64,000 nucleotides of DNA from Brasenia schreberi (taxonomy: Eukaryota > Streptophyta > Magnoliopsida > Nymphaeales > Cabombaceae), in the NCBI GenBank assembly GCA_036023115.1, contig JAYKKT010000074.1, positions 12,990,001 through 13,054,000 on the forward strand, given 5' to 3'. A model generated the notes under the pieces. It saw only the letters and a list, made by a program, of their open reading frames with translations. It did no database searches and had not been told where the DNA came from. The translations under genes were made by a program, and so were the position numbers. The stretch's first letter is position 1, and each line of letters begins with the position of its first letter. This document shows, piece after piece, positions 49,401-58,154 of this stretch.

Positions 49401-51560
49401 CAATACAAGTCTTTGATAAGTGAGAATTATGTGAGCCAAAAAATTTAAAAGAAGACTTGCCTATGTTTGTAGATGTACCAACCCAGTGAAAGAGAGCAGA
49501 ATGGGCAAAAATTTTCTAATTATCTGATCAGCAGTCATTAGAAATATGAGTTAGAGGAGGAGCAAATATGATGGCTTTTCTATTGAAGATCAGGGTCAGT
49601 ACAGATATGGACTGAATGAGGAGCAACTCTCTCATGTAGAGTTATTTTCCTGAGAAGAATACCATGATAATAGAGGTAAAAGAGTTCATATTGCTTCCAC
49701 TAGATATCTTGTTAATGTGTACTATGCTTGCAAATTGCAGTGAATTCGGGTGTTTGACGAAATATATGATGATAGTCATCAGAATGGGTGGATGCAAGCT
49801 ATTCATGAGGGATGAACTATTTAGCTAATAATAGTTATACCCATGATTTGTTAGAATTTCCACAAAGTAATAAGTTCCAAGAAAATGAGTTACTAAGTTG
49901 CAAACTGAAAATCAGGGAAATGGTACAAGAGTAGATGAGCGGTAAAGGGCTACGGGCCTCCAAAGGTGCAACTCTGATAAAATATTCTCTTGTAGTTAAG
50001 GTGATAGCATATTGTTGGGATTGGTTACAAGGGAGCAGCAAAATCTCGAGAAAACTCTTCTTCATAGTGTTTGGAGGAAGAAAGCACGTCTCTAGTAGAA
50101 AAAATCGAAGCTGCAGGGAACACATACTTGGTTTTCTGGTTAAGGATAAACGCCCATTTCATTAATATCAATCCTAACATGTGGCTTTCACACCATAAAA
50201 CTATCAATCTTGCCTTCTGAGCGAGCCGTGCTGCTTTTGACAACTTGCAACTCAGTTCGAGACAAGAGGATGTAATATCTATCTTCATCTAATTCCTCTG
50301 CTGAATGTATATTTATCCTCAAGTTTACTACATGCTTCACATCTCCGAGAAAATTTAATTTACTCTGTACATATAACTTGGGTCCCCTAGTCATTGATGT
50401 AACTCTACCAAAAGAGAAGCTTGAAATTATGAATGCTTGGTAGGAACAGCCACTACTCAACATTCTGCTGTTGGGTCACTAGCGGGGAAACTGTTAGATA
50501 GGTTGGCCCCATAATGAGTGGTCGTATGACATGTGGGCTACATGATCCTCAGCTGAAACAGCACACAATCCCTTTTTAAGTACTTTAAATTTTCTTGTCA
50601 AGCAAGCAAAAAGAAAACCAGTGTTTGCTAGGTAGCACCACTGTTTGATGTTTGACCTTCAAAATTAACTCTCCTTGTAGTATTTGCTAGGACCATATAA
50701 GTGATTCTGTTGGCATGTGCTCTTCTTTATGCAATAGCATATGCAGGTTCTATGCTCCACCCTATCCTGCATAATCAGCATCAAACTTGGTTATGAGCAG
50801 CCTATTTTGTCGGTATAAATCTTTGCTAGTTTATTTCATTTTGATAATATAAAGTTTGGATCAGACTCATTCGTGAACTCACTGTCCTTGAAATTGAGAT
50901 CTTTCACCCGATCAAAAGCTCTCAACTGACGGGTACATATTCGTAGCTGATGGAGCTTATAGAGCATAGACTGAAAAAAACTGAAAAAGTAGAGGCAAAG
51001 ATGTAACCATATTTTGTGCACGTTTATTGGATGATCTGTGAAGCACTATGTATGTAGACGGTTTTTGCTCAGTGAGAAATCCTTTTTGTAGCACTGAAAA
51101 TCATTCTTCATTGATTTGTATCCAAAAATGTTGTTGATCCCTGCATTTCAATTTAGATTTTGGATCCAGTTGTAACACTTAGGCAAAGGTGAAAATGTCA
51201 CAAGCGGCATCAAGTATCAGAAACCTCTCTTTCCGGCAAGACTACTGACAAGGACACAAGAATGTCTTTCTTGTCACCGTTTGAATTTTACTATGAATAT
51301 TTGAAGTTAAGAAGAAAGTTTATGGGACCCTTCTCAAAAATCTTACTCTGTTCTTGCAAAGTTGAAGTGTGTATTTGAGAGTTTTGTAGTCCCCAGTTCC
51401 CGTCTCATGCATTACTCGTTTTTCTGCAGAATATTGTGAAAAGTATGCGAGGCCGGAGCATGTTGGCATTGTTCCTGACGAGGAAAGTAGCGATGAAGAA
51501 GTGAGTGAAGACGAGTATGCCTCGAGTGATGAAGCAGTGGCTGGTCAAGTTGATCCATGA
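28459..51560 (+). CDS. UBC5: Ubiquitin-conjugating enzyme E2 (UBC4/5/6 group), spliced
   Basis: E2 enzyme that takes ubiquitin from E1 as a thioester and passes it on with an E3 ligase, in cytosol and nucleus. The six coding exons are 28459-28502, 28610-28689, 29740-29854, 29988-30040, 30169-30297 and 51430-51560. All introns are GT/AG, phases are continuous, and the product is 183 residues, the usual length for this plant group. It starts [17 protein letters not shown], has the HPN motif at 74-76, the active-site Cys85 in [11 protein letters not shown], and [16 protein letters not shown]. It ends with the group's acidic tail ([18 protein letters not shown]). The gene looks intact, but its last exon is 21.1 kb beyond exon 5. 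Without that exon the protein would lose residues from Glu141 on. The assignment to UBC4, 5 or 6 individually is not possible. Confidence 0.93.
31053..31580. repeat. 151-bp tandem duplication and GTATCA-rich palindromic segment
   Basis: Two copies (31053-31203 and 31204-31353) share GGCATCRATTTTATGAG, GATATGTATCTTATCATATT and TTGTATAGACC. They are followed by a segment dense in GATACA/TGTATC motifs, including CACTGTATTGGCTGTATC. It resembles the subterminal region of an hAT-type element, but paired ends were not found. Confidence 0.55.
31818..32475. mobile_element. Possible non-autonomous element carrying the RRM fragment
   Basis: The left flank reads GAGTGTCGACCTCGACACGG followed by TTGGTGCGGCATGG. 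The right flank read inward contains GTGTGGGTGCGGGTGCAGG and GGTGCGGCGACACGG. These GTGCGG/GACACGG motifs in inverted arrangement on both sides of the RRM piece suggest an element that captured gene sequence. No clean terminal repeat or target duplication could be fixed, so this is tentative. Confidence 0.35.
31909..32112 (-). pseudogene. Fragment of an RRM-domain RNA-binding protein (hnRNP-like)
   Basis: The minus strand encodes [20 protein letters not shown], then [11 protein letters not shown] and FGFIVFTD, ending NGRTV at 31909. This is the first RNA-recognition motif of plant hnRNP A/B-like proteins (family form LFIGGISWET and RGFGFVVF). About 68 residues are present with the RNP2 motif intact and RNP1 altered (RVFGFIVF). 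No other exon or second RRM follows. The piece sits between two GTGCGG-rich flanks and is probably a captured or retro-inserted fragment. Confidence 0.8.
33170..33560. repeat. 154-bp tandem repeat inside the outer LTR element
   Basis: Two near-identical units begin at 33250 and 33404 (CCTCTCTCTCCCTTTCTTC ... TTTCAATCATAAC), preceded by partial copies from about 33170. The open frames here are repeat products ([13 protein letters not shown] repeats), not genes. Confidence 0.85.
34671..35044. repeat. 187-bp tandem duplication in Copia 1 RT
   Basis: TGTAATCTT.GAGATCTTTGATG starts at 34671 and again at 34858. Since 187 is not a multiple of three, the duplication duplicates the YVDD box and breaks the RT frame. 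Confidence 0.88.
35613..35732. repeat. 60-bp in-frame tandem duplication in Copia 1
   Basis: AGGATACTTACCACATAACC begins at 35613 and 35673. The period of exactly 60 bp gives a perfect 20-residue protein repeat ([18 protein letters not shown]). Confidence 0.9.
39042..39239 (-). other. Segment of the outer LTR element between the two Copia insertions
   Basis: About 200 bp of the outer element's internal sequence, bounded by the target repeats of Copia 1 and Copia 2. The minus-strand frame ([20 protein letters not shown]) is not recognised. Confidence 0.6.
39240..43963 (-). mobile_element. Copia LTR retrotransposon 2, nested
   Basis: LTRs are 39240-39577 and 43635-43963, starting TGTTGAAATTARTCAGC and ending TTCAACA. 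The flanking 5-bp repeats CTAAT (39235-39239) and CTAAC (43964-43968) differ at one base. The minus-strand primer-binding site TAGTATCAGAGCTTC adjoins the right LTR, and a purine tract TTGAGGGGACG adjoins the left. It lies in the same orientation as the outer element and as Copia 1, about 200 bp away from the latter. The polyprotein is broken and lacks its protease. Confidence 0.93.
39590..43265 (-). pseudogene. Copia 2 gag-pol remains, protease deleted
   Basis: Gag (43265-42600) has a duplicated [17 protein letters not shown] segment and reaches [16 protein letters not shown] at about 42600. It then joins directly to the post-protease region, so the zinc knuckle and DSGA protease motif are missing. 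The GAG-pre-integrase region has [13 protein letters not shown] (42488-42201). Integrase has [12 protein letters not shown] and [15 protein letters not shown] (42000-41380). The RT (41250-40042) has [26 protein letters not shown], the catalytic box [13 protein letters not shown] and [12 protein letters not shown]. RNase H (40118-39810) has [20 protein letters not shown]. Remains of the C-terminus (39747-39600) include CHF and [13 protein letters not shown] sequence in shifted frames. Confidence 0.9.
43969..44576 (-). other. Unrecognised internal part of the outer LTR element
   Basis: Resumes the outer element after Copia 2. A minus-strand frame at 44218-43985 is rich in Asn/Lys/Trp and matches nothing I know. 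It may be non-coding. Confidence 0.4.
44577..45250 (-). pseudogene. Captured MUT9-like / casein-kinase-1-like kinase (MLK/AEL) cDNA fragments
   Basis: In three collinear blocks the minus strand follows plant MUT9-like kinases, nuclear CK1-type kinases that phosphorylate histone H3 and clock or light-signalling proteins. Block 1 (about 45250-44975) has [22 protein letters not shown], a shortened glycine loop SGFGQVYVE, the ATP-site Lys in VALKFEHR, and [19 protein letters not shown]. Block 2 (about 44952-44765) has [34 protein letters not shown] and MKFDEEPNY. Block 3 (44774-44577) has [19 protein letters not shown] and GNEDGLF. The parts between blocks, including the catalytic HGD and DLG segments, are deleted, and the frame shifts. 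The blocks run without introns, although the host genes have many, so the source was processed RNA. They lie sense to the LTR element. Confidence 0.87.
45639..46107. mobile_element. Fragment of a second hAT element (left end plus transposase tail)
   Basis: Begins with CAGTGTTGTCCGACGCG and continues collinearly with the left end of the hAT at 5558: the GTATCG cluster, the AT-rich spacer and the acidic C-terminal tail region (AAATAATCTTCATCTTCTCC). It stops near 46107. The rest, including the right end, is missing. Confidence 0.85.
46108..47236. other. Unassigned UBC intron sequence with short repeats
   Basis: TTGGTGCGGCATGGTAAAAA near 46425 also occurs at 31866 beside the RRM fragment. A 27-bp segment (AAAACATTTGATGGTGGCAA and 7 more bases) occurs at about 46460 and 46554. 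No gene was recognised. Confidence 0.4.
47265..47467 (+). mobile_element. 203-bp internally deleted RTE derivative with 28-bp target duplication
   Basis: The left part (to about 47390) is the RTE leader (AAGGGATCACCC, CGGTCCCAAGCC, GGAGGAGGGTTG). It then jumps to the RTE 3' end (AGCTTTGTGGAAACAAAGAA, AGTATGGGAAAAGGCTTAG) with a GTT tail. It is flanked by a perfect 28-bp direct repeat (47237-47264 and 47468-47495). The pair of ends and the target duplication show that it inserted in this short form. It has the layout of a SINE that uses RTE machinery through a shared 3' tail. Confidence 0.88.
47513..47613 (+). mobile_element. RTE 3'-end fragment
   Basis: About 100 bp matching the RTE terminus (GGTACATGATCGAGCTCTAT, GTATGAGAAAAGGCGTAATT) with a TTG/TAG tail, just downstream of the 203-bp derivative. 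Confidence 0.75.
47614..51429. other. Remaining UBC intron 5 sequence
   Basis: No element ends or domains recognised. The minus-strand frame at 50188-50463 (for example [20 protein letters not shown]) looks somewhat protein-like but matches no family I know and has no partner exons. Confidence 0.35.
51430..51560 (+). CDS. UBC5: Terminal coding exon of UBC, 21 kb from exon 5
   Basis: This exon follows TTTTTCTGCAG and begins with AA, which completes the Glu codon split after exon 5 (G at 30297). It encodes [20 protein letters not shown] and the acidic tail ending GQVDP and TGA at 51558-51560. It is too short and too isolated to be found by frame length alone. Confidence 0.92.
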
Positions 51561-53199
51561 CGCCAAATAAATACCATTCACATCCATTTCAGTCTCTATG
51601 CATGTAATCAGACTTGTAAATCAACAGGACTTTCTGCTTACATGGATGCTTCTGTACTGTAAATGATCATGCTTGGTATTCGATTTCCTGTCTTGTGGCA
51701 AGAGTGGATTGTGTGAAAATGTCAAAGCAAAGCATAAAAGTGCATGCTTGTTCTCACGCAAGGGTGTGCGTGCGTGTAGGCGATTTTGTACCATAAATGA
51801 TCATATTGGGTGCTTGAATTTCTGTTTCAGATAATCTTGGTTTCCCAAGTTCTTTGTTTGGATTTCGAAGAGGAACAACAATCTTGTTTCCATGAGTTGC
51901 ATCTCTTCCATTTTCTGGCTGGTCAATGGTCGGAGAGACTAGACTGTCAGCTTTTGATGAAGAGCCATTATTTCCCACTGGTGACTGGTTGGAAACACCC
52001 AAATTGTGAGCCTTTGATGAACACACTACTTTCAGGCCACTGGTCATCGAAAACATAGTTTGGGTCATCCAATTTATCCTGCATGGACACTATCCAGCCA
52101 ACCAGATATGCGGAAAATGGACTAGCCTGAAAAGTACCATGGATTCTCATTCATTATAAAATCCCATTCACTCAAGGTTAATCAATGAAGCCATGAAATA
52201 TATCCAAAGATAAGGTATATCAGTGCTCATTATTTAAGGACAATGTTATGTTAGTGAATGAGAAAGGGGAGGAGTCAACAGGAGTGCGATTTTGACAGTG
52301 AAACAAAGACGCAGTATATGAAATGTCTACTCAAAATTGGCAATATTTGACACTTTGATATAGTTGGGGCCAGAAAGGAGAAAGGGTTGATAGACTCGCT
52401 TATAAAATTAACATGATTTAGTTAAAAGAACGAGACAGGTCATTGTTCTCTTAGATACCACTCAAAATAAGCTGGAAACATTTAGTCATAAGACCAGAAT
52501 ATGACACCAAGAGATCCTCAACGGCGAGGTGGATGCATAGCCATGAAAGCGAAGATGAGTGTGGAAGTGTGAGAAGTTTGGCCAACGAACATTAAACGCC
52601 TAGCAAGGTCGCAATTTTGCTAAAAGAAACATAAAGCAAAGTTCTTGCTTTGTCACAGAATGCAGGCATTTCCAAGATAGAAAACAATAGTGAACTAAGA
52701 ATCTAGTTAACCTACCCTACCGAGTTTAGGAGAACATCTTGTTTCAGTTTTCTTCCTAGAATAAGAAAATGACCCGAAAGGTTTCGAAAGTGAATTGGTG
52801 TTGATCAAACGATGGATCAAACAATGGAACAAAGCAAAAACAAACAAAGGTTTACCAGGGGTCAAAACTCATACATGAGAGAAAGAGAGGCACATGTAAT
52901 GAAACAATACAAGAATGATCTCCTGAAATCCATAATTTGTTATAGATTTGGCCACTTAAGATGGGTAAAGTTATGCTTAGTAAGGGAATGATGAGACAGG
53001 TTAAATTGGTTCTCGAAAGGCCCACATTGAGCTCCAACCATATCGCCCTCAGACCATGTTGAGAGGAACCACCCTTTCAATAGAAGCTAACCATTGTTTT
53101 TTCCCTCTGCTGAATGTGTTATTGACCAAAATAAGGCTTCTCACTGACTAGCTCTAGGGTACTGACCTTCAGAATACTCCCATGTTGATTTTCCTTTTA
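51561..53199. other. UBC 3' region and intergenic sequence
   Basis: The UBC 3'UTR probably occupies the first 150-250 bp. Overlapping minus-strand frames at 51754-52068 and 51968-52150 (for example QDKLDDPNYVFDDQWPESS) look protein-like but match no family I know and cannot be linked to exons. No transposon ends were seen. Confidence 0.35.
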
Positions 53200-53216
53200 T
53201 ATTTTTGACAATCTCC

Positions 53217-53602
53217 TATGTACAAAAGATGTCTGTGACATAAATGAGATTTTGAGATGGATGAGTGGTCATACAAGAAAAGACCGTATACATAATGAGG
53301 TTATTAGAAACAAATTAGGAGGGGCACCAATAGAGGATAAAATGAGAGAATATTGTTTAAGATGGTTTGTACATATAGAAAGAAGATCAAAAGAAGAACA
53401 TGTAAAAAGGTATGAAAAACTAAATTTGGAAAGTATTAAAAGAGGTAGAGGACGACCACAAAAGTGTTGGAAATAAACAATAAAGAATGATCTAGCTTAC
53501 TGTGAGTTAACTTAACATGGCACACGATAGGGATCTGTGGAAACAAAGAATCCATGTAGCCGACCCCGTCTAGTATGAGAAAAGGCTTAGTTGTTGATGT
53601 TG
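53217..53602 (+). mobile_element. 386-bp 5'-truncated RTE with 17-bp target duplication
   Basis: The C-terminal coding piece ([20 protein letters not shown] ... GRGRPQKCWK) plus the 3' end AGTATGAGAAAAGGCTTAG and a TTG tail. It is flanked by the perfect 17-bp repeat TATTTTTGACAATCTCC (53200-53216 and 53603-53619). This shows the long, variable target duplications of this LINE family. Confidence 0.9.
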
Positions 53603-53804
53603 TATTTTTGACAATCTCCAAAACTGATTCTTGAGGTTCAGAAACTGCAGGTGGAAATGAGTGAGGGTTGCTCTCTTCTCTAAGATACATTAGTTGCATT
53701 TTCTCACGCTATTTTCTGTTTTTGAGGTGAACTGAACTAGACATGGCAGGTTGTAAGTAGAGATATCAATATAGCCCGTCCGGCCAGCCCACCCCCCTTT
53801 CCCA

Positions 53805-53809
53805 CACAT

Positions 53810-53870
<61 letters not shown>
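53805..53870. repeat. (CA)n(TA)n compound microsatellite
   Basis: CA repeats pass into about 23 TA units. Confidence 0.92.
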
Positions 53871-53871
<1 letters not shown>

Positions 53872-53890
53872 GTTTTTTATTATATATATA

Positions 53891-54262
53891 ACAACAACAA
53901 AGCTTTTTCTTATACTAAATGGAGTGAGTTATATGGATTCTTTGTTTTCTTAGAGCTTGATCATGTATCATGCTATTGTATCCTTCCGACACTTTTGTAG
54001 TCTTTCTCTTCTTCTTTTGATATTTCTACACTCTAGTTTATCGTACATTCTAATCAAAGTTTCTTTTGATAGTCTTTGTATGTGTTCAAATCATCTTAAA
54101 TGATTTTCTCTCGTTTTGTTATTTATTGATATCACTCACAATTTATTTCTACTAACTTCATTACATATGCTGTCTTTTCTGGTGTGAGCACTCATCCATT
54201 TCATTTCTACCATAAACATCTTTTGTAAATATTAATAATTAACTACCCAATTCAGAACCATG
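53891..54262 (-). mobile_element. Minus-strand RTE 3' fragment
   Basis: Starts with ACAACAACAAAGC (complement of the tail) and continues as the complement of the C-terminal region up to CTACCCAATTCAGAACC near 54262. Confidence 0.8.
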
Positions 54263-54884
54263 TATATATATGTATAATTTTTTCCATTATATGTACATAT
54301 GTAGAGTTTTTTTATTACATATATATGTATAGTTTTTTCAATTATATATATAGTTTTTTATTACATGTGTATATGGCTCGTTGAAGCTTGAAATGTTGCA
54401 ATTGGATTTGGATTTCAAGCAGTTTAGATCGGGTCTTATAGACCTGATCTAATATCCAACGGCCTTTGGTCCTACAAGCCAACCCTGCCTAGCCCTTGTC
54501 AACCCCCCAGAGCCATTCCATCTTGCTTCAAATATGGGTAAGATTTCTTTGACCCGACCCTATATTTTTTCAGGACCGGCTGGGCCACCCCCTCGGGCCA
54601 GACCCATTTTGACATCTCTAGTTCTAAATAAACCTCAACCGCCAGTTTCGGTTAATGAAAAACTTGGAACCAGCAAAGAAAACATTAAAATCTTAAAACT
54701 TAAAGAGAAAAGATCTGGTACCTGCAGTTCGGACCATCGGTTCCGGTTTCATGAAAGGTGGAACAATAACCATAACTAGTTGTCCGTGGTTCTTGGTCCA
54801 GTTTCACCAGTTCCAGTTCGTAGCCCAGTTCAGTTCCTACTGGAACCACCAGGCCGGCCCAAACTAACCATGTCTAAACTAAAC

Positions 54885-55949
54885 TAAGAACTCTCCTCTA
54901 CCATCTATCAGATCACTGTCCGTGACCGAGAGTCAGAGACAGGCTACCTTTCTTTTGCCTTAGGCAATTGGAAACCTGATTTTAAGTACTTCTTTAACGC
55001 AAACACCTCTCCATAAAACCACCTAACTCATCAAGGGTGCAAGATATATATGTGTGTGCCTGCTATGCTAAAGACAGAAAAAGTCTTTCTCTTTCTTTCA
55101 GGATTGATACCAACACATCTTTTTTTACTATCCACACACTTAATCCTTTTCTCTTTTCTTTTCTTGGACCCTCGTGTTGTCACTCAAGAAGATGGGGACG
55201 GAGAAAAAGAGATCCTATCAACTTGTTCCGACTAGAATAAAAGCTTATGAACTTTGTCTTATTTTTGAAAATTGTGAGTGTAGGACATGCCAATATATAA
55301 GTTTGATTCAAATATTACTCTATGCATTTTTTTCCTTTGGATTGTCAAGATGAGTTTAGGCTGATCGGAGACATATTACAAAAAGAATGGTATGGAAAAT
55401 CAAAGAACACAATATATTTACAACGAATGACGCTATTCCGACGGCTTATCTTTCCAATAACCTCCAAGGGTTTCCATTGTAGCAAGAGTTTTAGGCATAG
55501 AATTGTACTCTTATGTAATTAATAATATCCAATGAAATTAAATGAAAAACTCACTTTCTTGGTTAATTTTCATTACTGTGCCGAACCCCAAACTACCTTT
55601 AAGTTAGATGTTTTAGAAAAAGAATATTGAAATTGTTAGCACAAATAGGACTAGATCACTTGGCTGGTTCAACTCAAAATTTTAAGGTCTCGAGTTCGAG
55701 GCAAATTGGCATGCAGTTGGCATTGGCCTCCTCATTGTAAGAAATAAAAAAGTTCATGCTGAATGAGATGCCAAAGCTTAAACAACATGATTTAACCATA
55801 AAGCTTCTATTCAGTGTGAGCTTCCAAACAACTGGATCATCTCCATTAGGAAAGGAAGCGACTTCAATAAATAGGAGAAACCAAGAATAAAGTTTAAACA
55901 TTTATCATTATTTTTATTTATAGTTATGTTAATATATATTTATGTGTAT
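54885..55949. other. Intergenic stretch upstream of HDA19
   Basis: No gene recognised. At 55640-55715 the plus strand has TCACTTGGCTGGTTCAACTC and GGTCTCGAGTTCGAGGC, similar to the boxes of a tRNA-derived SINE head, without a convincing tRNA fold. Confidence 0.3.
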
Positions 55950-56348
55950 ATATATAATGAGAGCTAATAGATAGATAACCTGCATTACTTCATCATCATC
56001 ATACGTTGATAATCAAAACACTCATTTTGAACTACATGCAACAAATGAATTGGAACCTCGTATTAAATCGTTGATTAAAGAGTTTTGAACATCGACTCGT
56101 ATCGATGTTGTATAGATCGTTGTGCGTCATTCGTGTGATCATACGGATGGTACAGAAGAGGGGTCTCTCGGTCTCTCTCTTATATATATATATACCCTTA
56201 GATCTCTCTCTCTCTCTGTTTTTATATATCCTCGCTCGTGTTGTGTTCTCCCTCGAGGAGGCCCACCTTGTGGTTTCCTCTTTCTGCCTCTCCTTCTCCC
56301 GCCCCCTCTCTCTCCTTTCTTTTGGCGGCTAGATTTCTTCAAGTAGAG
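55950..56348 (+). promoter_or_regulatory. Putative HDA19 promoter and 5'UTR exon, overlapping a repeat
   Basis: The part 55955-56160 resembles repeats at 20690-20900 and 21920-22110 (AGCTAATAGATAG, CATTACTT.ATCATCA, TCAAAACACTCAT). It is followed by TCTCTCTTATATATATATATA (a TATA-like tract), (CT)n, and a pyrimidine-rich probable leader that ends TTCAAGTAGAG before a GTGAGT donor at 56349. Confidence 0.45.
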
Positions 56349-58065
56349 GTGAGTTTCTTCTTCCATGCTCTCTCCTCCTCTTTGTTTCTTCTGAGACTAG
56401 CTCTTCTTGCTTTTGCTGTTTTCAATAGCAAGTTCATGCTTCGTTTAGGTCTCTCTCTCTCTCTCTCTGTGTTAACCTCTTTTCATGGTATTAGTTTGGT
56501 CGAACTTTTAAGATTTGTAGGACTAATGGTTTTTGTGTTTTAGGTTATGTTCTACTAATATGCATGTGTTAAGTAAAACCTCTTCTAGTTTAAGAATGCC
56601 TATTTTATTGAGCTTGTTTAGATATCTGGGTTGTGATTTAGGACTGTTGGGAGATCATATCTGGATGGATGGGGAGCCACGGGAAGCAGCCTTCTGATTG
56701 ATGGTGGTGATCGTAGAGAACGAACTGCTGTATTTGTCGCGGTTGATGTATTTTCTTTTTTGTGGAGAGCCATAGTTTTCCTTCTTATGATTCAAACATA
56801 AGAAGAGTAATCGTTTATTTATCTGAAAGATTTCCTCCCAGGACATGCTTAGAATTGTCCCTGCATTCTATTGTGCTTTATAAAGACGCCATCATTGTTC
56901 CTTGTCTCTCCCAGGACATGCTTAGAACGGAGAACCATATTTCTGGCATTAATTCACCGGATTCCATTCGAACTCCAAAGTTAAGCATGCTTAGGCAAGT
57001 GATGCTGGTTACCTGTTTTTTTATCTCATTATAAAGCTGAAAAATGGCAAGGAAGAATCGAGGTTGCAGCACCTTGAATTTATCTGGCAAAGTGTCAAAG
57101 ACGAGTCTAGCAATCAGTGCGCTTGCAGATGTGAGGAGTACATAGTATTTTTTTGTTTTTTATTTGTTAATAATTGGGCACAATTTGCATTCTTTTGGAG
57201 ATTTGCATTTCTTGGAGAACCAGTTTTTTGGCATGCAGGAACACCCTAAGAGGTGACTATTGAGATCAGTGTTTGGTTGTAAGGACCAGTCATTACATTT
57301 TCTTGATTGGAATCAACTAGGGAAGAGCATACTGTGAATTTAGAAATTTGTTAGAGGCAATTGAAGTTGTTGAACTTGTTAATGTCATTAAAAAACCAAA
57401 CTATCTTTACACTTAGATCTCAATAATTTCACTTAAACAAGGTAAGGCATGTTCCACAAGTGCTAGTTTCCTCTTTGGAGATCCAAGCACCTAGCTAGTA
57501 CTACATAAGTATAGACCTTTGGTTGAGATTTGCTGCAACCAACTAAAGATGATGTGTATCTACATCTTGCTATTATGAAATTTTCTTAGTTTACTGGTCT
57601 TCCCCATGAATCAATGATCTTTTGGTTACCCATTTTCTTTCTTTGGGCTTGTCCTTTGTATTGGATGAATTAATTCTTGCACTATATAAGAACTCTGACT
57701 GGGTTGCTTGAGATGTTAATCTTGAGTGCAAATAATTGCATTTGTGTGCCAAACAATTGCCGCATCATTGAGGTTCTGGTGCTCTCTTCTTTTTGCCAAG
57801 TCTGAGGTCAGTCTGCTTATAACTGGCTTGATGGAAGAGGTTTCAGGACATTCTGCATCTGTTAAAAGTTCATCATTTGTAGTCCTGTTGGCAATGAGTA
57901 GGATAGGTTTTGAACAGTGTTAAAGGGTTTTCACCCTTATTTGATTCAAGTATTCAACCTTTGGTTCATATGAAAAATAAAATATATTTCAAGGTTTGCT
58001 CCATGATGGCATGAACTGCTTGGAGATGATCAGCTGCACATGATGCCTATTTTAATTGTCTACAG
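56349..58065 (+). other. Probable 5'UTR intron of HDA19
   Basis: The donor is AG|GTGAGT at 56349. A plausible acceptor is TTTTAATTGTCTACAG ending at 58065, about 90 bp before the start codon. It contains a 5S-like segment and a twice-used TCCCAGGACATGCTTAGAA sequence (about 56835 and 56911). The intron is inferred from splice signals only. Confidence 0.45.
56935..57015 (+). pseudogene. 5S rRNA-like fragment in the HDA19 leader intron
   Basis: GCATTAATTCACCGGATTCC, then CGAACTCC, GTTAAGCATGCTTAGGC and GGTTACCTG follow plant 5S rRNA from about its base 17 through the A box into a shortened C-box region. Roughly four of five bases agree in the 55-base core I aligned by eye. It lies in the sense direction of HDA19. 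It may be a chance relic of a mobile 5S-derived element. Confidence 0.65.
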
Positions 58066-58154
58066 GTATTGATCTAACTTCCCTAACAGTGCATTGTTTT
58101 TTTTTGAGGCCTTAGAGATCACTCCTCAAATAAGAGGTGTGACTGCATCTACCC

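Larger units (their letters stand above)
30298..51429 (+). other. 21.1-kb intron 5 of UBC, filled with nested transposons
   Basis: Donor GT at 30298, acceptor AG at 51428-51429. Contents from left to right: a tandem duplication near 31.1 kb, an RRM gene fragment near 32 kb, the kinase-carrying LTR element with two Copia insertions (32544-45627), an hAT fragment (45639-46107), RTE fragments near 47.3-47.6 kb, and unassigned sequence from 47.6 to 51.4 kb. All LTR elements inside lie antisense to UBC. Confidence 0.9.
53758..54620. mobile_element. Non-autonomous TAGAGATRTC element with microsatellite, inside the TAGACATGG element
   Basis: The left end is TAGAGATATCAATATAGCCC. The right end read inward is TAGAGATGTCAAAATGGG. 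The candidate 8-bp duplication GTTGTAAG (53750-53757) against GTTCTAAA (54621-54628) has two mismatches. The (CA)n(TA)n tract at 53805-53870 lies near its left end, and an RTE fragment is inserted in it. Confidence 0.5.
53738..54876. mobile_element. TAGACATGG-family element interrupted by a second element
   Basis: The left end is TAGACATGGCAGG. The right end read inward is TAGACATGGTTAG. It is flanked by 8-bp repeats AACTGAAC (53730-53737) and AACTAAAC (54877-54884), one mismatch. Only 20 bp of the left arm (to 53757) and about 250 bp of the right arm (from about 54629) belong to it, together the size of its relative at 18059-18321. The middle is a later insertion. Confidence 0.65.

Noticed and set aside
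50188..50463. Minus-strand frame with [23 protein letters not shown]
   Set aside because: It looks plausible as protein but is isolated within the UBC intron and unrecognised. A search would be needed.
51754..52150. Protein-like overlapping minus-strand frames behind UBC
   Set aside because: Two frames overlap, neither matches a family I know, and no partner exon was found. Not called as a gene.
55640..55715. tRNA-like boxes (GGTCTCGAGTTCGAGGC)
   Set aside because: No acceptor-stem pairing or anticodon arm could be drawn; at most a SINE head.
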